Of a DNA stretch of 22,005 nt, positions 14,893 through 22,005 are shown one piece after another. A program made the translations under genes and the position numbers. The stretch comes from Bacteroidales bacterium UBA1458 (GTDB taxonomy: Bacteria > Bacteroidota > Bacteroidia > Bacteroidales > VadinHA17). Under the pieces are notes generated by a model. It did not search any database and was not told where the DNA came from. It worked only from the letters and a program-made list of their open reading frames with translations. Position 1 is the first letter of the stretch; every line of letters starts with the position of its first letter. The stretch lies in assembly GCA_002325785.1 (NCBI GenBank), contig DCSU01000052.1:12188-34192 (forward strand), in the 5' to 3' direction.

Positions 14893-16214
14893 TTGTTCTT
14901 ATCAAGATATTGCAGCTGTTGCTGTCGCTTTCAATTCTGGTCATAGTACATGAGTTCGGCCACTTTGTCTTTGCCCGTCTGTTCAAGACGAGGGTGGAGA
15001 AATTCTACCTCTTTTTCGACTGGCCCTGGGCAATCTTCAAGCGTAAATTCGGGGATACGGAATATGGTATTGGCATGATCCCCCTTGGAGGATATGTGAA
15101 GATCTCCGGCATGATAGACGAGTCTATGGACAAGGAGCAGATGAAACAGCCACCGCAGCCCTATGAGTTCAGATCGAAGCCGTCATGGCAGCGACTCCTG
15201 ATCATGCTTGGAGGGGTCTTTTTCAACTTTATATTTGCCCTTATCATCTATGTGGGGGTTCTCAGCGTTTGGGGTGAGACCTACCTGGCCGCATCAAACG
15301 TCAAATACGGAATCCTGACTGACTCAACAGGCTACGCCATGGGCCTCCGCAACGGCGATAAGATTCTTTCCGTTGACGGAAAACCGGTTGACAACTTCTA
15401 CGCAATCGTCCCTGACATTCTCCTCAATGAACGCGAGGTGATGACTGTTGACCGCGACGGAGCTATTGTTGATATACCCATTAAACGCGAGTACATACCG
15501 ATACTGCTCAAAAACCCCGATATAATAGATGCAAGGATTCCTTTCGGTCCGTTTGTCATCTCCGAGGTTGCCGGCGAGTCACCCGCAGCTGCCGCCGGTC
15601 TTGCCGTCGGCGATGAGATCATTGCCCTTGACGGCAATCCCTTCATCTGGTATGACGAATTCCAGGCTTACCTCGCGGCGCACAGGGCAAATCCCGTTAC
15701 GGTGTCAGTCCGGCGGGGAGAGGAGATGGAGGATATAACCGTAACAACCACTGAAGCCGGTATACTCGGTGTATTCCGGGAAGCGGGAAATGTGCTCGAG
15801 CTGAGTACAAAACATTATAGCTTTTTCGAAGCTATCCCTGCAGGTATTTCAAAGGGATGGAACACAACCTCAGACTATCTCAAGCAGTTCAAACTGATAT
15901 TTGCCAAAGATACCAAAGCCTATGAATCACTGGGCGGGTTTATTACCATCGGAAGCATATTCCCGGACAGATGGAACTGGCAGTCATTCTGGAGCCTGAC
16001 GGCTTTCCTGTCACTTATCCTGGCAGTGATGAATATCCTTCCAATTCCTGCCCTTGACGGCGGACATGTGATGTTCCTCATATTTGAGGTGGTCACAGGA
16101 AGAAAACCGAGCGATAAGTTCCTTGAATATGCGCAGATTGCAGGAATGATAATCCTCTTCGCTCTGCTGATCTTTGCAAACGGAAATGATATCCTCAAAC
16201 TTATCAAAAAATGA
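14889..16214 (+). CDS. rseP: RseP-family site-2 intramembrane zinc metalloprotease
   Basis: This 441-residue inner-membrane protease carries HEFGH at 21-25 in the first membrane helix (His21 and His25 bind zinc, Glu22 is catalytic). The third zinc ligand is Asp390 in the NILPIPALDGGH motif of the late transmembrane region. Two PDZ-like segments lie between, around 130-200 and 220-290 (for example SPAAAAGLAVGDEIIALDG). Membrane helices are evident at about 1-28, 102-127, 365-385 and 415-431. RseP homologues make the second cut in anti-sigma factors and other single-span proteins after a periplasmic protease, releasing envelope-stress sigma factors. No anti-sigma gene is adjacent, so the substrate is unknown. 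Its start overlaps the dxr stop. Confidence 0.96.
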   Translation: MIVLIKILQLLLSLSILVIVHEFGHFVFARLFKTRVEKFYLFFDWPWAIFKRKFGDTEYGIGMIPLGGYVKISGMIDESMDKEQMKQPPQPYEFRSKPSWQRLLIMLGGVFFNFIFALIIYVGVLSVWGETYLAASNVKYGILTDSTGYAMGLRNGDKILSVDGKPVDNFYAIVPDILLNEREVMTVDRDGAIVDIPIKREYIPILLKNPDIIDARIPFGPFVISEVAGESPAAAAGLAVGDEIIALDGNPFIWYDEFQAYLAAHRANPVTVSVRRGEEMEDITVTTTEAGILGVFREAGNVLELSTKHYSFFEAIPAGISKGWNTTSDYLKQFKLIFAKDTKAYESLGGFITIGSIFPDRWNWQSFWSLTAFLSLILAVMNILPIPALDGGHVMFLIFEVVTGRKPSDKFLEYAQIAGMIILFALLIFANGNDILKLIKK

Positions 16215-16253
16215 TAATTCACCGGTGACAAACATCGGTTACGAAAGAATTTG

Positions 16254-16261
16254 TACATTTG
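16254..16261 (+). promoter_or_regulatory. -7 promoter box for tatA
   Basis: TACATTTG matches the TAnnTTTG consensus exactly and is followed by C, 21 nt before the tatA ATG. I cannot find a convincing TTG at the -33 position, so the promoter may be weak or activator-dependent. Confidence 0.5.
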
Positions 16262-16282
16262 CACAAACAAATACTCTGTGAA

Positions 16283-16459
16283 ATGGGAAAGATCGGACCT
16301 CTTGAAATTATCCTGATACTGGTGGTAGTGGTTTTAATGTTTGGCGGGCGCAAGATACCCGAACTGATGAAAGGCATAGGACAGGGGCTGAAAGAGTTTA
16401 AGAAAGCCAAGGAAACTGACGGTGCTGATACAAAGAAGGACGTCGGAGAAAATATCTAG
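16283..16459 (+). CDS. tatA: Twin-arginine translocase subunit TatA/E
   Basis: This is a 58-residue protein of TatA type: a short periplasmic start, one hydrophobic helix (about 6-20, LEIILILVVVVLMF), the FGGRKIPEL hinge, and an amphipathic helix (MKGIGQGLKEFKKAK), ending in a charged tail. TatA multimers form the membrane-weakening part of the Tat system, which exports folded proteins with twin-arginine signals. An in-frame TTG at 16259 is possible as a start but overlaps the -7 box and spoils the N-terminus. tatC is not in the window. It lies 68 nt after rseP with its own promoter box and is followed by an intrinsic terminator. Confidence 0.93.
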   Translation: MGKIGPLEIILILVVVVLMFGGRKIPELMKGIGQGLKEFKKAKETDGADTKKDVGENI

Positions 16460-16480
16460 GACTAAAATATCATTGGTATG

Positions 16481-16507
16481 AGCCTGCATGTGAGTGCAGG
16501 CTTTTTA
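16481..16507 (+). terminator. Intrinsic terminator after tatA
   Basis: AGCCTGCA (16481-16488) and TGCAGGCT (16495-16502) form a perfect 8-bp stem with a TGTGAG loop, followed by TTTTATTT. It begins 21 nt after the tatA stop and ends before the DUF4837 start, so it separates these two genes. Confidence 0.88.
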
Positions 16508-16525
16508 TTTCAAAAACAGGGCATT

Positions 16526-17509
16526 ATGAGAATCCCTTCACTTTTCTTTTTACTGATAATGAGCGTCATGGCCTCCTGTGGCGACTCCTCGCTGACACGG
16601 ACTCTTCCCAACGTCACCGGCACTACCGGTGAAGTTCTTGTTGTAATGGATAAAGCTTTGTGGGACGGCAATCCGGGAGAGGCCGTCAGGGAGCAGGTCA
16701 GTCCGGTAATCATAGGACTGCCGCAGCCTGAGCCGGCATTCACCATACTGCCGGTCAACCCGGCGGGATTCCGTGATATATTTGTTGCCCACCGTAACAT
16801 CTTAATAGTAAAGACGGAGAGCGGGAAGACAGAGCCGGAAGTGGTTTATACCAGGAACAAATGGGCAGAGACACAGATTGTGGTAACAGTCACCGGTCAG
16901 GATTCAGAGTCATTGGCAGATTGCATAAGGAAGAACGGTGAAGCAATAAGGCAGAGCATCAATGATGCAGAGAGAGAGAGACTCACCTCATGGCTTGCGA
17001 AATCAGCAGGGAAGGAGAGGAGCATTGTCATATCCGGCGATAAAAGCTGGGAGCTGATCCTTCCCTCAGGATACAAGCCGGATTTTAACCGTGAAGGGAT
17101 CATGATGGTCTCAGCCGAGACTCCCTCAACAACACAGTCAGTGATAGTCTCCGTCACTGAACGGATGACCTCGCGCATAGGATGTATCGAGCTTGCCAAC
17201 CTCACGGAAAAGGTCACCTCGGCAGAGGTTAAAGGCCCGGACGGAGGGTCATTCATGGTCATTGAGAAACAGATTCCCGTCAGTTGCCGTTCATTCCGGC
17301 GACAGGGAACCGACTACATTGAGATGAGAGGCTTATGGACTCTTGAGGGAGGCTTCATGGGCGGCCCGTTCATCTCTTATGCATTCATTGACGAAGAGAC
17401 ATCACGTGCCGTTGTGGTCACGGGCTTCGTATATGCCCCCAGGGAAGAGAAAAGGGAACTGCTTCGCCAGGTGGAGGCGCTGATGTATACCCTCAGAAAA
17501 TCGTCCTGA
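16526..17509 (+). CDS. DUF4837 family lipoprotein
   Basis: The ATG at 16526 gives 327 residues with a lipoprotein signal peptide (MRIPSLFFLLIMSVMASC, lipobox VMASC, Cys18). The open frame extends back to 16478, but that would place the start inside the tatA terminator hairpin. After the Cys come LPNVTGTTGEVLVVMDKALW, PQPEPAFTILPVNPAGF and HRNILIVK, which I recognise as the Bacteroidota-specific DUF4837 family of about 330 residues. The family's function is unknown; it is predicted to sit at the outer or inner membrane facing the periplasm. No obvious promoter lies in the 20 nt after the terminator, so read-through or a promoter overlapping the terminator would be needed. Confidence 0.87.
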   Translation: MRIPSLFFLLIMSVMASCGDSSLTRTLPNVTGTTGEVLVVMDKALWDGNPGEAVREQVSPVIIGLPQPEPAFTILPVNPAGFRDIFVAHRNILIVKTESGKTEPEVVYTRNKWAETQIVVTVTGQDSESLADCIRKNGEAIRQSINDAERERLTSWLAKSAGKERSIVISGDKSWELILPSGYKPDFNREGIMMVSAETPSTTQSVIVSVTERMTSRIGCIELANLTEKVTSAEVKGPDGGSFMVIEKQIPVSCRSFRRQGTDYIEMRGLWTLEGGFMGGPFISYAFIDEETSRAVVVTGFVYAPREEKRELLRQVEALMYTLRKSS

Positions 17510-17544
17510 AAGCCAGCCACTGCTCTGACACACAGTAAAAAGTC

Positions 17545-17617
17545 ACTTCCGGGGCAATCCGCATAAATATTTTGGTCCTCCGGCTCTCTGAATTAATACT
17601 CGCGGGGCAATCCGAAT
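17545..17617. repeat. Pair of 20-bp direct repeats between convergent genes
   Basis: ACTTCCGGGGCAATCCGCAT at 17545-17564 and ACTCGCGGGGCAATCCGAAT at 17598-17617 differ at 3 positions and share an exact 12-bp core, CGGGGCAATCCG. They lie 53 bp apart in the 114-nt gap between the stops of the DUF4837 gene and mqnC. No terminator hairpin was seen there. Confidence 0.6.
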
Positions 17618-17623
17618 GCGCAG

Positions 17624-18727
17624 TCATTCCCCGGGCTTATCAACGGGCATATATCTCTGATCTCTCCTCACCGCTATGAAGCCGGCATCACTGATTATCT
17701 GCTTCATTGTCTCCGGATCAACCCGGAACGGGTCACCGGCCGCACTGACCACATTCTCTTCAATCATCACCGATCCCAGGTCATTGGCACCGCCGTGCAG
17801 TGATATCATTGCCGTCTCTTTGCCCACAGTGAGAATTGACGACTGCAGGTTTGGGATATTGTCAAGCACAAGCCGGCTGATGGCTATCATCCTGATATAA
17901 TCAGATGCAGGTACATTACTGTGAATGCCGTCTTTCTCGGCAAGCCTGGTGCCACGGTCCATGAATGGCCAGGGTATGAAGGTAACAAAGCCGTCATGGC
18001 CTTCTGGTTTTATATCCTGCAGCTGGCGCAGTAGCACCAGGTGTTCAATCCTCTCCTCCACCGTCTCGGCATGGCCGAACATCATGGTGGCTGATGTGGG
18101 CAGGTTCAGCCGGTGAGCCTCCCGCATCACCCCCAGCCACTCGGCCGTGGTGGCCTTGGCAGGGGAGACGATCCTCCTGACCCTGTCAGACAGTATCTCC
18201 GCTCCTGCACCCGGGAGAGAATCGAGGCCTGCTTCATGCAACGCCTTGAGTACGTCGCGGTAGCTCAATCGCTCTGCGCGTGCCAGCCATGCCACCTCCG
18301 GAGGACCGAGGGCGTGGAGCTTGATGCCGGGCCAGCGTTGCTTGAGCCTTCTGAAGAGATCAGTATAAAAATCAAGTCCCAGGGAGGGGTTCATGCCGCC
18401 CTGGAGCAGCAGCTGGTCGCCCCCGAGTGCCAGTAACTCCTCTATCTTGCGGTCATACTCCTCATCGGTTGTAACATAGGCGTCATCACTCTTTGATGTG
18501 CGGCAGAAATTGCAGAACCGGCACTGCGAGAAGCATATGTTGGTTATGTTCACATTGCGGTCAATGATCCAGCCCACCTTGTTACCGGGATTCATCCGGC
18601 GCCGGACGCCGTCGGCAAGGTGCATAAGCATGGACAGGGGAGCCTCTTGCCACAGGAGGAGTGCCTCCGGGGGAGTGATTCTCACGCCGTCCTGAATCTT
18701 GCTGTATAATTGTTCTGTAACACCCAT
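17624..18727 (-). CDS. mqnC: Cyclic dehypoxanthinyl futalosine synthase (radical SAM)
   Basis: From the ATG at 18727 the product is 367 residues, the usual MqnC length. The radical-SAM cluster motif is Cys65-xxx-Cys69-xx-Cys72 (CFSQCRFC). MqnC-type signatures follow: QGGMNPSL, PGAGAEILSDRVR, TSATMMFGHAET, FIPWPF, and GANDLGSVMIEENVVSAAG. The last segments favour MqnC over the related aminofutalosine synthase MqnE. It cyclises dehypoxanthine futalosine in the futalosine pathway to menaquinone. The frame extends upstream to 18814, but a consensus promoter lies in that extension, so the shorter start is preferred; AGGATG precedes it. The gene is divergent from pdxA-ruvA-sprA. No other mqn gene is present. 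Confidence 0.9.
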   Translation of the reverse strand: MGVTEQLYSKIQDGVRITPPEALLLWQEAPLSMLMHLADGVRRRMNPGNKVGWIIDRNVNITNICFSQCRFCNFCRTSKSDDAYVTTDEEYDRKIEELLALGGDQLLLQGGMNPSLGLDFYTDLFRRLKQRWPGIKLHALGPPEVAWLARAERLSYRDVLKALHEAGLDSLPGAGAEILSDRVRRIVSPAKATTAEWLGVMREAHRLNLPTSATMMFGHAETVEERIEHLVLLRQLQDIKPEGHDGFVTFIPWPFMDRGTRLAEKDGIHSNVPASDYIRMIAISRLVLDNIPNLQSSILTVGKETAMISLHGGANDLGSVMIEENVVSAAGDPFRVDPETMKQIISDAGFIAVRRDQRYMPVDKPGE

Positions 18728-18761
18728 TTTATCGCATCCTGCGCTTTGCCACAGGGGAGAG

Positions 18762-18793
18762 CAAAGGTAATACTTTAAAGCTAAATCATTCAA
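18762..18793 (-). promoter_or_regulatory. Promoter of mqnC
   Basis: On the minus strand TTG (plus 18791-18793) is followed after 21 nt by TACCTTTG (plus 18762-18769), an exact TAnnTTTG box. The spacing equals that of the M23 operon promoter. The predicted start of transcription, near 18756, is about 29 nt before the ATG at 18727. Confidence 0.62.
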
Positions 18794-18854
18794 TAATTTC
18801 ATTAACTTTACCACCCCGGACAGCCTCTTTGCTGTTCACCAGACAGGAATTACA

Positions 18855-19967
18855 ATGGAAAGAAAACCTATAATTGCAGGCATAACGCAGGGTGATATCA
18901 ACGGCATCGGCTATGAGATCATTATGAAGGCCATGGCTGATTCATCCATCACCGATCTCTGCGTACCGGTGGTCTACGGCTCGCCGAAAGTAGCGGCATA
19001 CCATCGCAAGGTGCTTAATGTTACCAACTTCAATTTCAACAGCATAAAGACCGTCGCAGAGGCTCATCCCAAAAAGGTCAACCTGGTCAACTGCCTCGGT
19101 GATGAGGTGCGTGTTGAGCTGGGAAAATCGACCCCGGAAGGAGGAGAGGCTTCTCTAGCTGCCCTCGAGTGCGCTGTAGCTGACCTTATCGGCGGAAAGA
19201 TTGACGTGCTGGTGACGGCTCCAATAGACAAACATAACATTCAGTCGGACAAGTTCAGGTTTACGGGTCATACTGACTACCTGAAAGCGAAGGTCAATGC
19301 ACCCGAGGTGCTGATGCTCATGCTCTGTGAGTGCATGAAGATAGGGTTCGTCACAGAGCATCTGCCTCTGAGGGATGTCCCGGGCGCAATCACCATCAGA
19401 CATATTCTGGAAAAACTGAGATTGCTGAACCGGTCCCTGTTGCAGGACTTTGCCATCCGTGGTCCGCGTATCGGTGTTCTGAGCCTCAATCCTCATGCCG
19501 GCGACAGTGGTCTTCTTGGATCTGAGGAGAATGATATCATCATCCCGGCCATCACCAAAGCCAATGAGGAGGGGATACTTGCCTTCGGGCCCTATTCGTC
19601 AGACGGGTTTTTTGGTTCAGGAGCCTTCAGCCGTTTTGACGCAGTACTCGCTATGTACCATGACCAGGGAATGAGCGCCTTCAAAGCCCTTGCCTTTGAT
19701 ACCGGAGTCAATTTCACTGCCGGACTGCCGGTCATAAGAACCTCCCCGGTTCATGGGACCGCCTTTGACATTACCGGAAAGAATGAAGCTTCCGGCAACT
19801 CGATGCTTCAGGCTATCTACGCGGCATGTGATATCTACCGCAACAGGCAGATGTATGAGGAAATGGCGCGCAACCCGCTTCAACCCCAGAAGATTGAGAT
19901 TCATGCTGACCGTGATCATGTAGATGAGCTGCCTCCTGAGACGGAAAATTACGACCACAACATATGA
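18855..19967 (+). CDS. pdxA: 4-hydroxythreonine-4-phosphate dehydrogenase
   Basis: This 370-residue protein oxidises 4-phosphohydroxy-L-threonine; the product is condensed with DXP by PdxJ to make pyridoxine phosphate in vitamin B6 synthesis. The Bacteroidota form is recognisable from GITQGDINGIGYEII at the start. Further family motifs are VTAPIDKHNI, FTGHTDYL, LNPHAGDSGLLGSEE (metal and substrate binding), YHDQGMSAFKAL, and GLPVIRTSPVHGTAFDITGK. The start follows GACAGGAATTACA, with an AGGA Shine-Dalgarno-like element. The stop overlaps the ruvA start in ATGA. DXP also serves as substrate for the Dxr encoded in this window, but the two genes are about 4 kb apart and not in one operon. Confidence 0.95.
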   Translation: MERKPIIAGITQGDINGIGYEIIMKAMADSSITDLCVPVVYGSPKVAAYHRKVLNVTNFNFNSIKTVAEAHPKKVNLVNCLGDEVRVELGKSTPEGGEASLAALECAVADLIGGKIDVLVTAPIDKHNIQSDKFRFTGHTDYLKAKVNAPEVLMLMLCECMKIGFVTEHLPLRDVPGAITIRHILEKLRLLNRSLLQDFAIRGPRIGVLSLNPHAGDSGLLGSEENDIIIPAITKANEEGILAFGPYSSDGFFGSGAFSRFDAVLAMYHDQGMSAFKALAFDTGVNFTAGLPVIRTSPVHGTAFDITGKNEASGNSMLQAIYAACDIYRNRQMYEEMARNPLQPQKIEIHADRDHVDELPPETENYDHNI

Positions 19968-20545
19968 TCGACTACATAACCGGTACTGTCACCGGGCTGA
20001 ACCCTGCCTTCGTGGTGGTGGAATGCGGTGGAATTGGTTACAATATCAATATCTCCCTGAACACTTATGCTGCTATAGATAAGGCGGTTACTTGCAAGAT
20101 CCTGATCCACGAATCCATCCGTGAGGATGCCCATCTGCTCTTCGGTTTTGCCACGGAGGAGGAGCGGGATCTGTTCAGGCAGCTGATAAGCGTTTCAGGT
20201 GTCGGCGCCGGCACCGCCCGCATGATGCTTTCATCAGTCAGACCGGGTGATCTTCGCGAGGCGATTACCGGGGGTGATGTCAGCACTCTCAAGGCTGTCA
20301 AGGGCATAGGATTGAAGACGGCTCAAAGGATAATTGTAGACCTGAAAGATAAATTAGGAAAACATGTTGGATCCGGTGAAATTATTGCGTTTTCCGACAA
20401 TACTGCACGTGAAGAAGCGTTATCTGCTTTAGTGATGCTTGGATTTGCCAGGATCAGCGCCATTAAGGTTATTGACAACCTCCTGAAGGAGACCAGAACA
20501 CTCCCGGTGGAGGAGTTAGTGAGGAGGGCGCTGAAACTGTTATAA
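19964..20545 (+). CDS. ruvA: Holliday junction branch migration protein RuvA
   Basis: This 193-residue protein has the three RuvA domains. An OB-fold comes first (MIDYITGTVTGLNPAFVVVECGG to about 63, ending HLLFGF). A tandem helix-hairpin-helix region follows (LISVSGVGAGTARMML and LKAVKGIGLKTAQRIIVDLK, about 73-130). The C-terminal domain III (about 145-193) contacts RuvB. RuvA tetramers bind Holliday junctions and load RuvB for branch migration in recombinational repair. It overlaps pdxA by 4 nt, and its stop is 15 nt before the TTG start proposed for sprA, so the three are probably one transcript. Confidence 0.97.
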   Translation: MIDYITGTVTGLNPAFVVVECGGIGYNINISLNTYAAIDKAVTCKILIHESIREDAHLLFGFATEEERDLFRQLISVSGVGAGTARMMLSSVRPGDLREAITGGDVSTLKAVKGIGLKTAQRIIVDLKDKLGKHVGSGEIIAFSDNTAREEALSALVMLGFARISAIKVIDNLLKETRTLPVEELVRRALKLL

Positions 20546-20560
20546 AACAGAGGTGCCGGA

Positions 20561-22005
20561 TTGCAGTTTTCGTTACGAAATAGAGGTCTTTTGATCAGGG
20601 TGGGGCTATTTACTGTCCTGACCCTCTTTTGTGTGAATATTAATGCCCAGACCAGTGCCGGAGATACACTACCTGCACTTCAGGCTGACCCGGCCTTCCC
20701 TTGGGAGGCAAAGAGATCATCCCCGCTCTACCTCAATAACCCCTCCAACATCACAACCAAAGTTGAGTATGACGGCCGTAATAACCGGTATATTATCTAC
20801 CGGAAAATAGGTGAGCTCGACTACCGCAGGCCGGTATACATGAGCCCTGACGAGTACCGCAAGTTTGAGTTTGACCAGGCCATGCGTGAATACTGGGATG
20901 CCAGCCTCAGGGGAGATGCTTCGGGCTTCAGATCATCACTAATTCCCCAGATAGAGGTGGGAGGGGAGACCTTTGACAGGATCTTCGGCAGCAATGTCAT
21001 AAATATCGTACCGCAGGGTTCGGCTGAACTGATCTTCGGGGTCAACATCTCACACACGGAAAACCCGACACTGTCAGAGCGACTGCGCACAATCCCTACC
21101 TTCGACTTCCAGGAAAAGATACAGATGAATGTCACCGGTACCATAGGTGACAAGATGCAGCTCGGCATCAATTACAACACCGAGGCGATGTTCGAGTTCG
21201 AGAACCGCACCAAACTCGAGTATTCCGGCAAGGAAGACGAGATCATTAAAAAGATCGAAGCGGGAGATGTGACGCTGCCACTGAACGGAACCCTTATCAC
21301 CGGCAGTTACAGCCTCTTCGGCCTTAAGACAGAACTGCAGTTTGGCAAGCTGACAATGACCACGGTCTTTTCACAGCAGAAAGGCGAGTCATCAGTGGTG
21401 GAGGTCAAGGGAGGATCACAGCTGAGCGATTACGAGATCACTGTTGATGATTATGAGGCCAATCGCCATTTTTTCCTGGCACAGGAGTTCAAAAATAATT
21501 TTGACCTGTCACTGGAGAACCTGCCCATAGTCAGCACCGGTATCAACATTGAGAAGATAGAGGTCTGGGTCACCAATGAGACCAGCCGGTTTGAGGACGT
21601 GAGCAACCGCAATATTGTCGCATTCCTTGACCTTGCGGAGAACCAGGGTACCCTTTATAACACCATCCCTGACTTCCAGGGTGTTCCCGGGGCCCCGTTG
21701 AATCCGGCCAACAGCAGCAACGGACTCTATGAGGAGCTGAACACAACATATGACGGTGTCAGGAACATCGACCAGGTGGCTGATGAGTTCGCGGCTCTCT
21801 ACCCGGCATTTCAGATAGGGCGCGACTATGAGAAGATTGAGAACGCACGAAAACTGACTGAAAGAGAGTATACCGTCAACAGGCAGCTGGGCTATATCTC
21901 CCTGAATGTGGCTCTGAACAATGACGAGGTTCTGGCAGTGGCCTATGAATACACCTACAACGGGGCTGTTTTCAAAGTGGGTGAGTTTTCAACCGACGGT
22001 ATTAC
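20561..22005 (+). CDS. sprA: Cell-surface protein SprA, type IX secretion translocon (3' truncated)
   Basis: The frame is open from just after the ruvA stop to the right edge and contains no early ATG. The best start is TTG at 20561, preceded by AGAGGTGCCGGA, giving a signal peptide (MQFSLRNRGLLIRVG, a hydrophobic core, then NINAQ). Later TTG 20591 or GTG 20600 are possible. The 481 residues seen match the N-terminus of SprA/Sov: PLYLNNPSNI, GELDYRRPVYMSPDEY, REYW, QGSAELIFGVNISHTENPTL, DFQEKIQMNVTGTIGDKMQL, FENRTKLEYSGKEDEIIKKI and GDVTLPLNGTLITGS. SprA is a barrel of more than 2,000 residues that serves as the outer-membrane channel for type IX secretion and gliding adhesins. About three quarters should lie beyond the window. 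Confidence 0.93.
   Translation, partial: MQFSLRNRGLLIRVGLFTVLTLFCVNINAQTSAGDTLPALQADPAFPWEAKRSSPLYLNNPSNITTKVEYDGRNNRYIIYRKIGELDYRRPVYMSPDEYRKFEFDQAMREYWDASLRGDASGFRSSLIPQIEVGGETFDRIFGSNVINIVPQGSAELIFGVNISHTENPTLSERLRTIPTFDFQEKIQMNVTGTIGDKMQLGINYNTEAMFEFENRTKLEYSGKEDEIIKKIEAGDVTLPLNGTLITGSYSLFGLKTELQFGKLTMTTVFSQQKGESSVVEVKGGSQLSDYEITVDDYEANRHFFLAQEFKNNFDLSLENLPIVSTGINIEKIEVWVTNETSRFEDVSNRNIVAFLDLAENQGTLYNTIPDFQGVPGAPLNPANSSNGLYEELNTTYDGVRNIDQVADEFAALYPAFQIGRDYEKIENARKLTEREYTVNRQLGYISLNVALNNDEVLAVAYEYTYNGAVFKVGEFSTDGI

Noticed and set aside
16478..16525. Upstream ATG start for the DUF4837 gene
   Set aside because: It would begin inside the tatA terminator hairpin and put 16 residues before a perfect lipoprotein signal peptide.
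18822..18830. CCTCTTTG as the -7 box for pdxA
   Set aside because: It lacks the TA of TAnnTTTG, and no TTG lies at a suitable distance upstream.

Overview
The window looks like a chromosomal segment of a free-living Bacteroidota bacterium, most likely in or near the Bacteroidales/Marinilabiliales and possibly a metagenome-assembled genome. The evidence is a SprA homologue (the giant outer-membrane channel of type IX secretion and gliding) directly after ruvA, a DUF4837 lipoprotein, Bacteroidota-type PdxA and IspC, the futalosine menaquinone enzyme MqnC, A-rich leaders with weak Shine-Dalgarno sites, and several promoters matching the Bacteroidota pattern TTG-N(17-21)-TAnnTTTG. No phage, insertion sequence, CRISPR array, tRNA or rRNA was seen.

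Layout. (1) 1-2103: the 5'-truncated tail of a CheB/CheR-PAS signalling protein, overlapping by 8 nt a small stand-alone PAS protein; neither reaches a histidine-kinase domain in the window. (2) 2104-2430: a 327-nt gene-free stretch with 7-bp-period arrays, a perfect 9-bp hairpin and a tandem palindromic operator candidate. (3) 2431-3326: a small lipoprotein and a YunG-like protein. (4) 9327 down to 3339, minus strand: a membrane-anchored GH3 glycosidase, a LolA-like periplasmic protein and a 1001-residue secreted BNR/VPS10-type beta-propeller protein. (5) 9459-12676, plus strand: a predicted beta-propeller lipoprotein and a divergent gamma-glutamyltransferase-family protein. (6) 12677-12847: a second intergenic region with three heptamer blocks, running into a good promoter. 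(7) 12848-16214: an envelope/isoprenoid operon of M23 peptidase, dxr (ispC) and rseP, with an ATGA overlap between the last two. (8) 16283-17509: tatA, a clear intrinsic terminator, and the DUF4837 lipoprotein. (9) mqnC on the minus strand, divergent from pdxA-ruvA-sprA on the plus strand; sprA runs off the end and appears to start at TTG.

How the genes fit together. Much of the right half concerns the cell envelope and its precursors: IspC feeds undecaprenyl and quinone side-chain synthesis, MqnC makes the menaquinone head group, RseP and the M23 protein handle envelope stress and peptidoglycan, and TatA and SprA are export components. PdxA makes pyridoxal phosphate. The left half is more accessory: sensing, polymer degradation and unknown surface proteins.

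I did not find a convincing new multi-gene system. The most unusual signal is non-coding: families of degenerate 7-bp-period arrays in two intergenic regions. One block at 2112 is, on the opposite strand, a single-base variant of another at 12781, and the latter supplies the apparent -33 TTG of the M23-dxr-rseP promoter.
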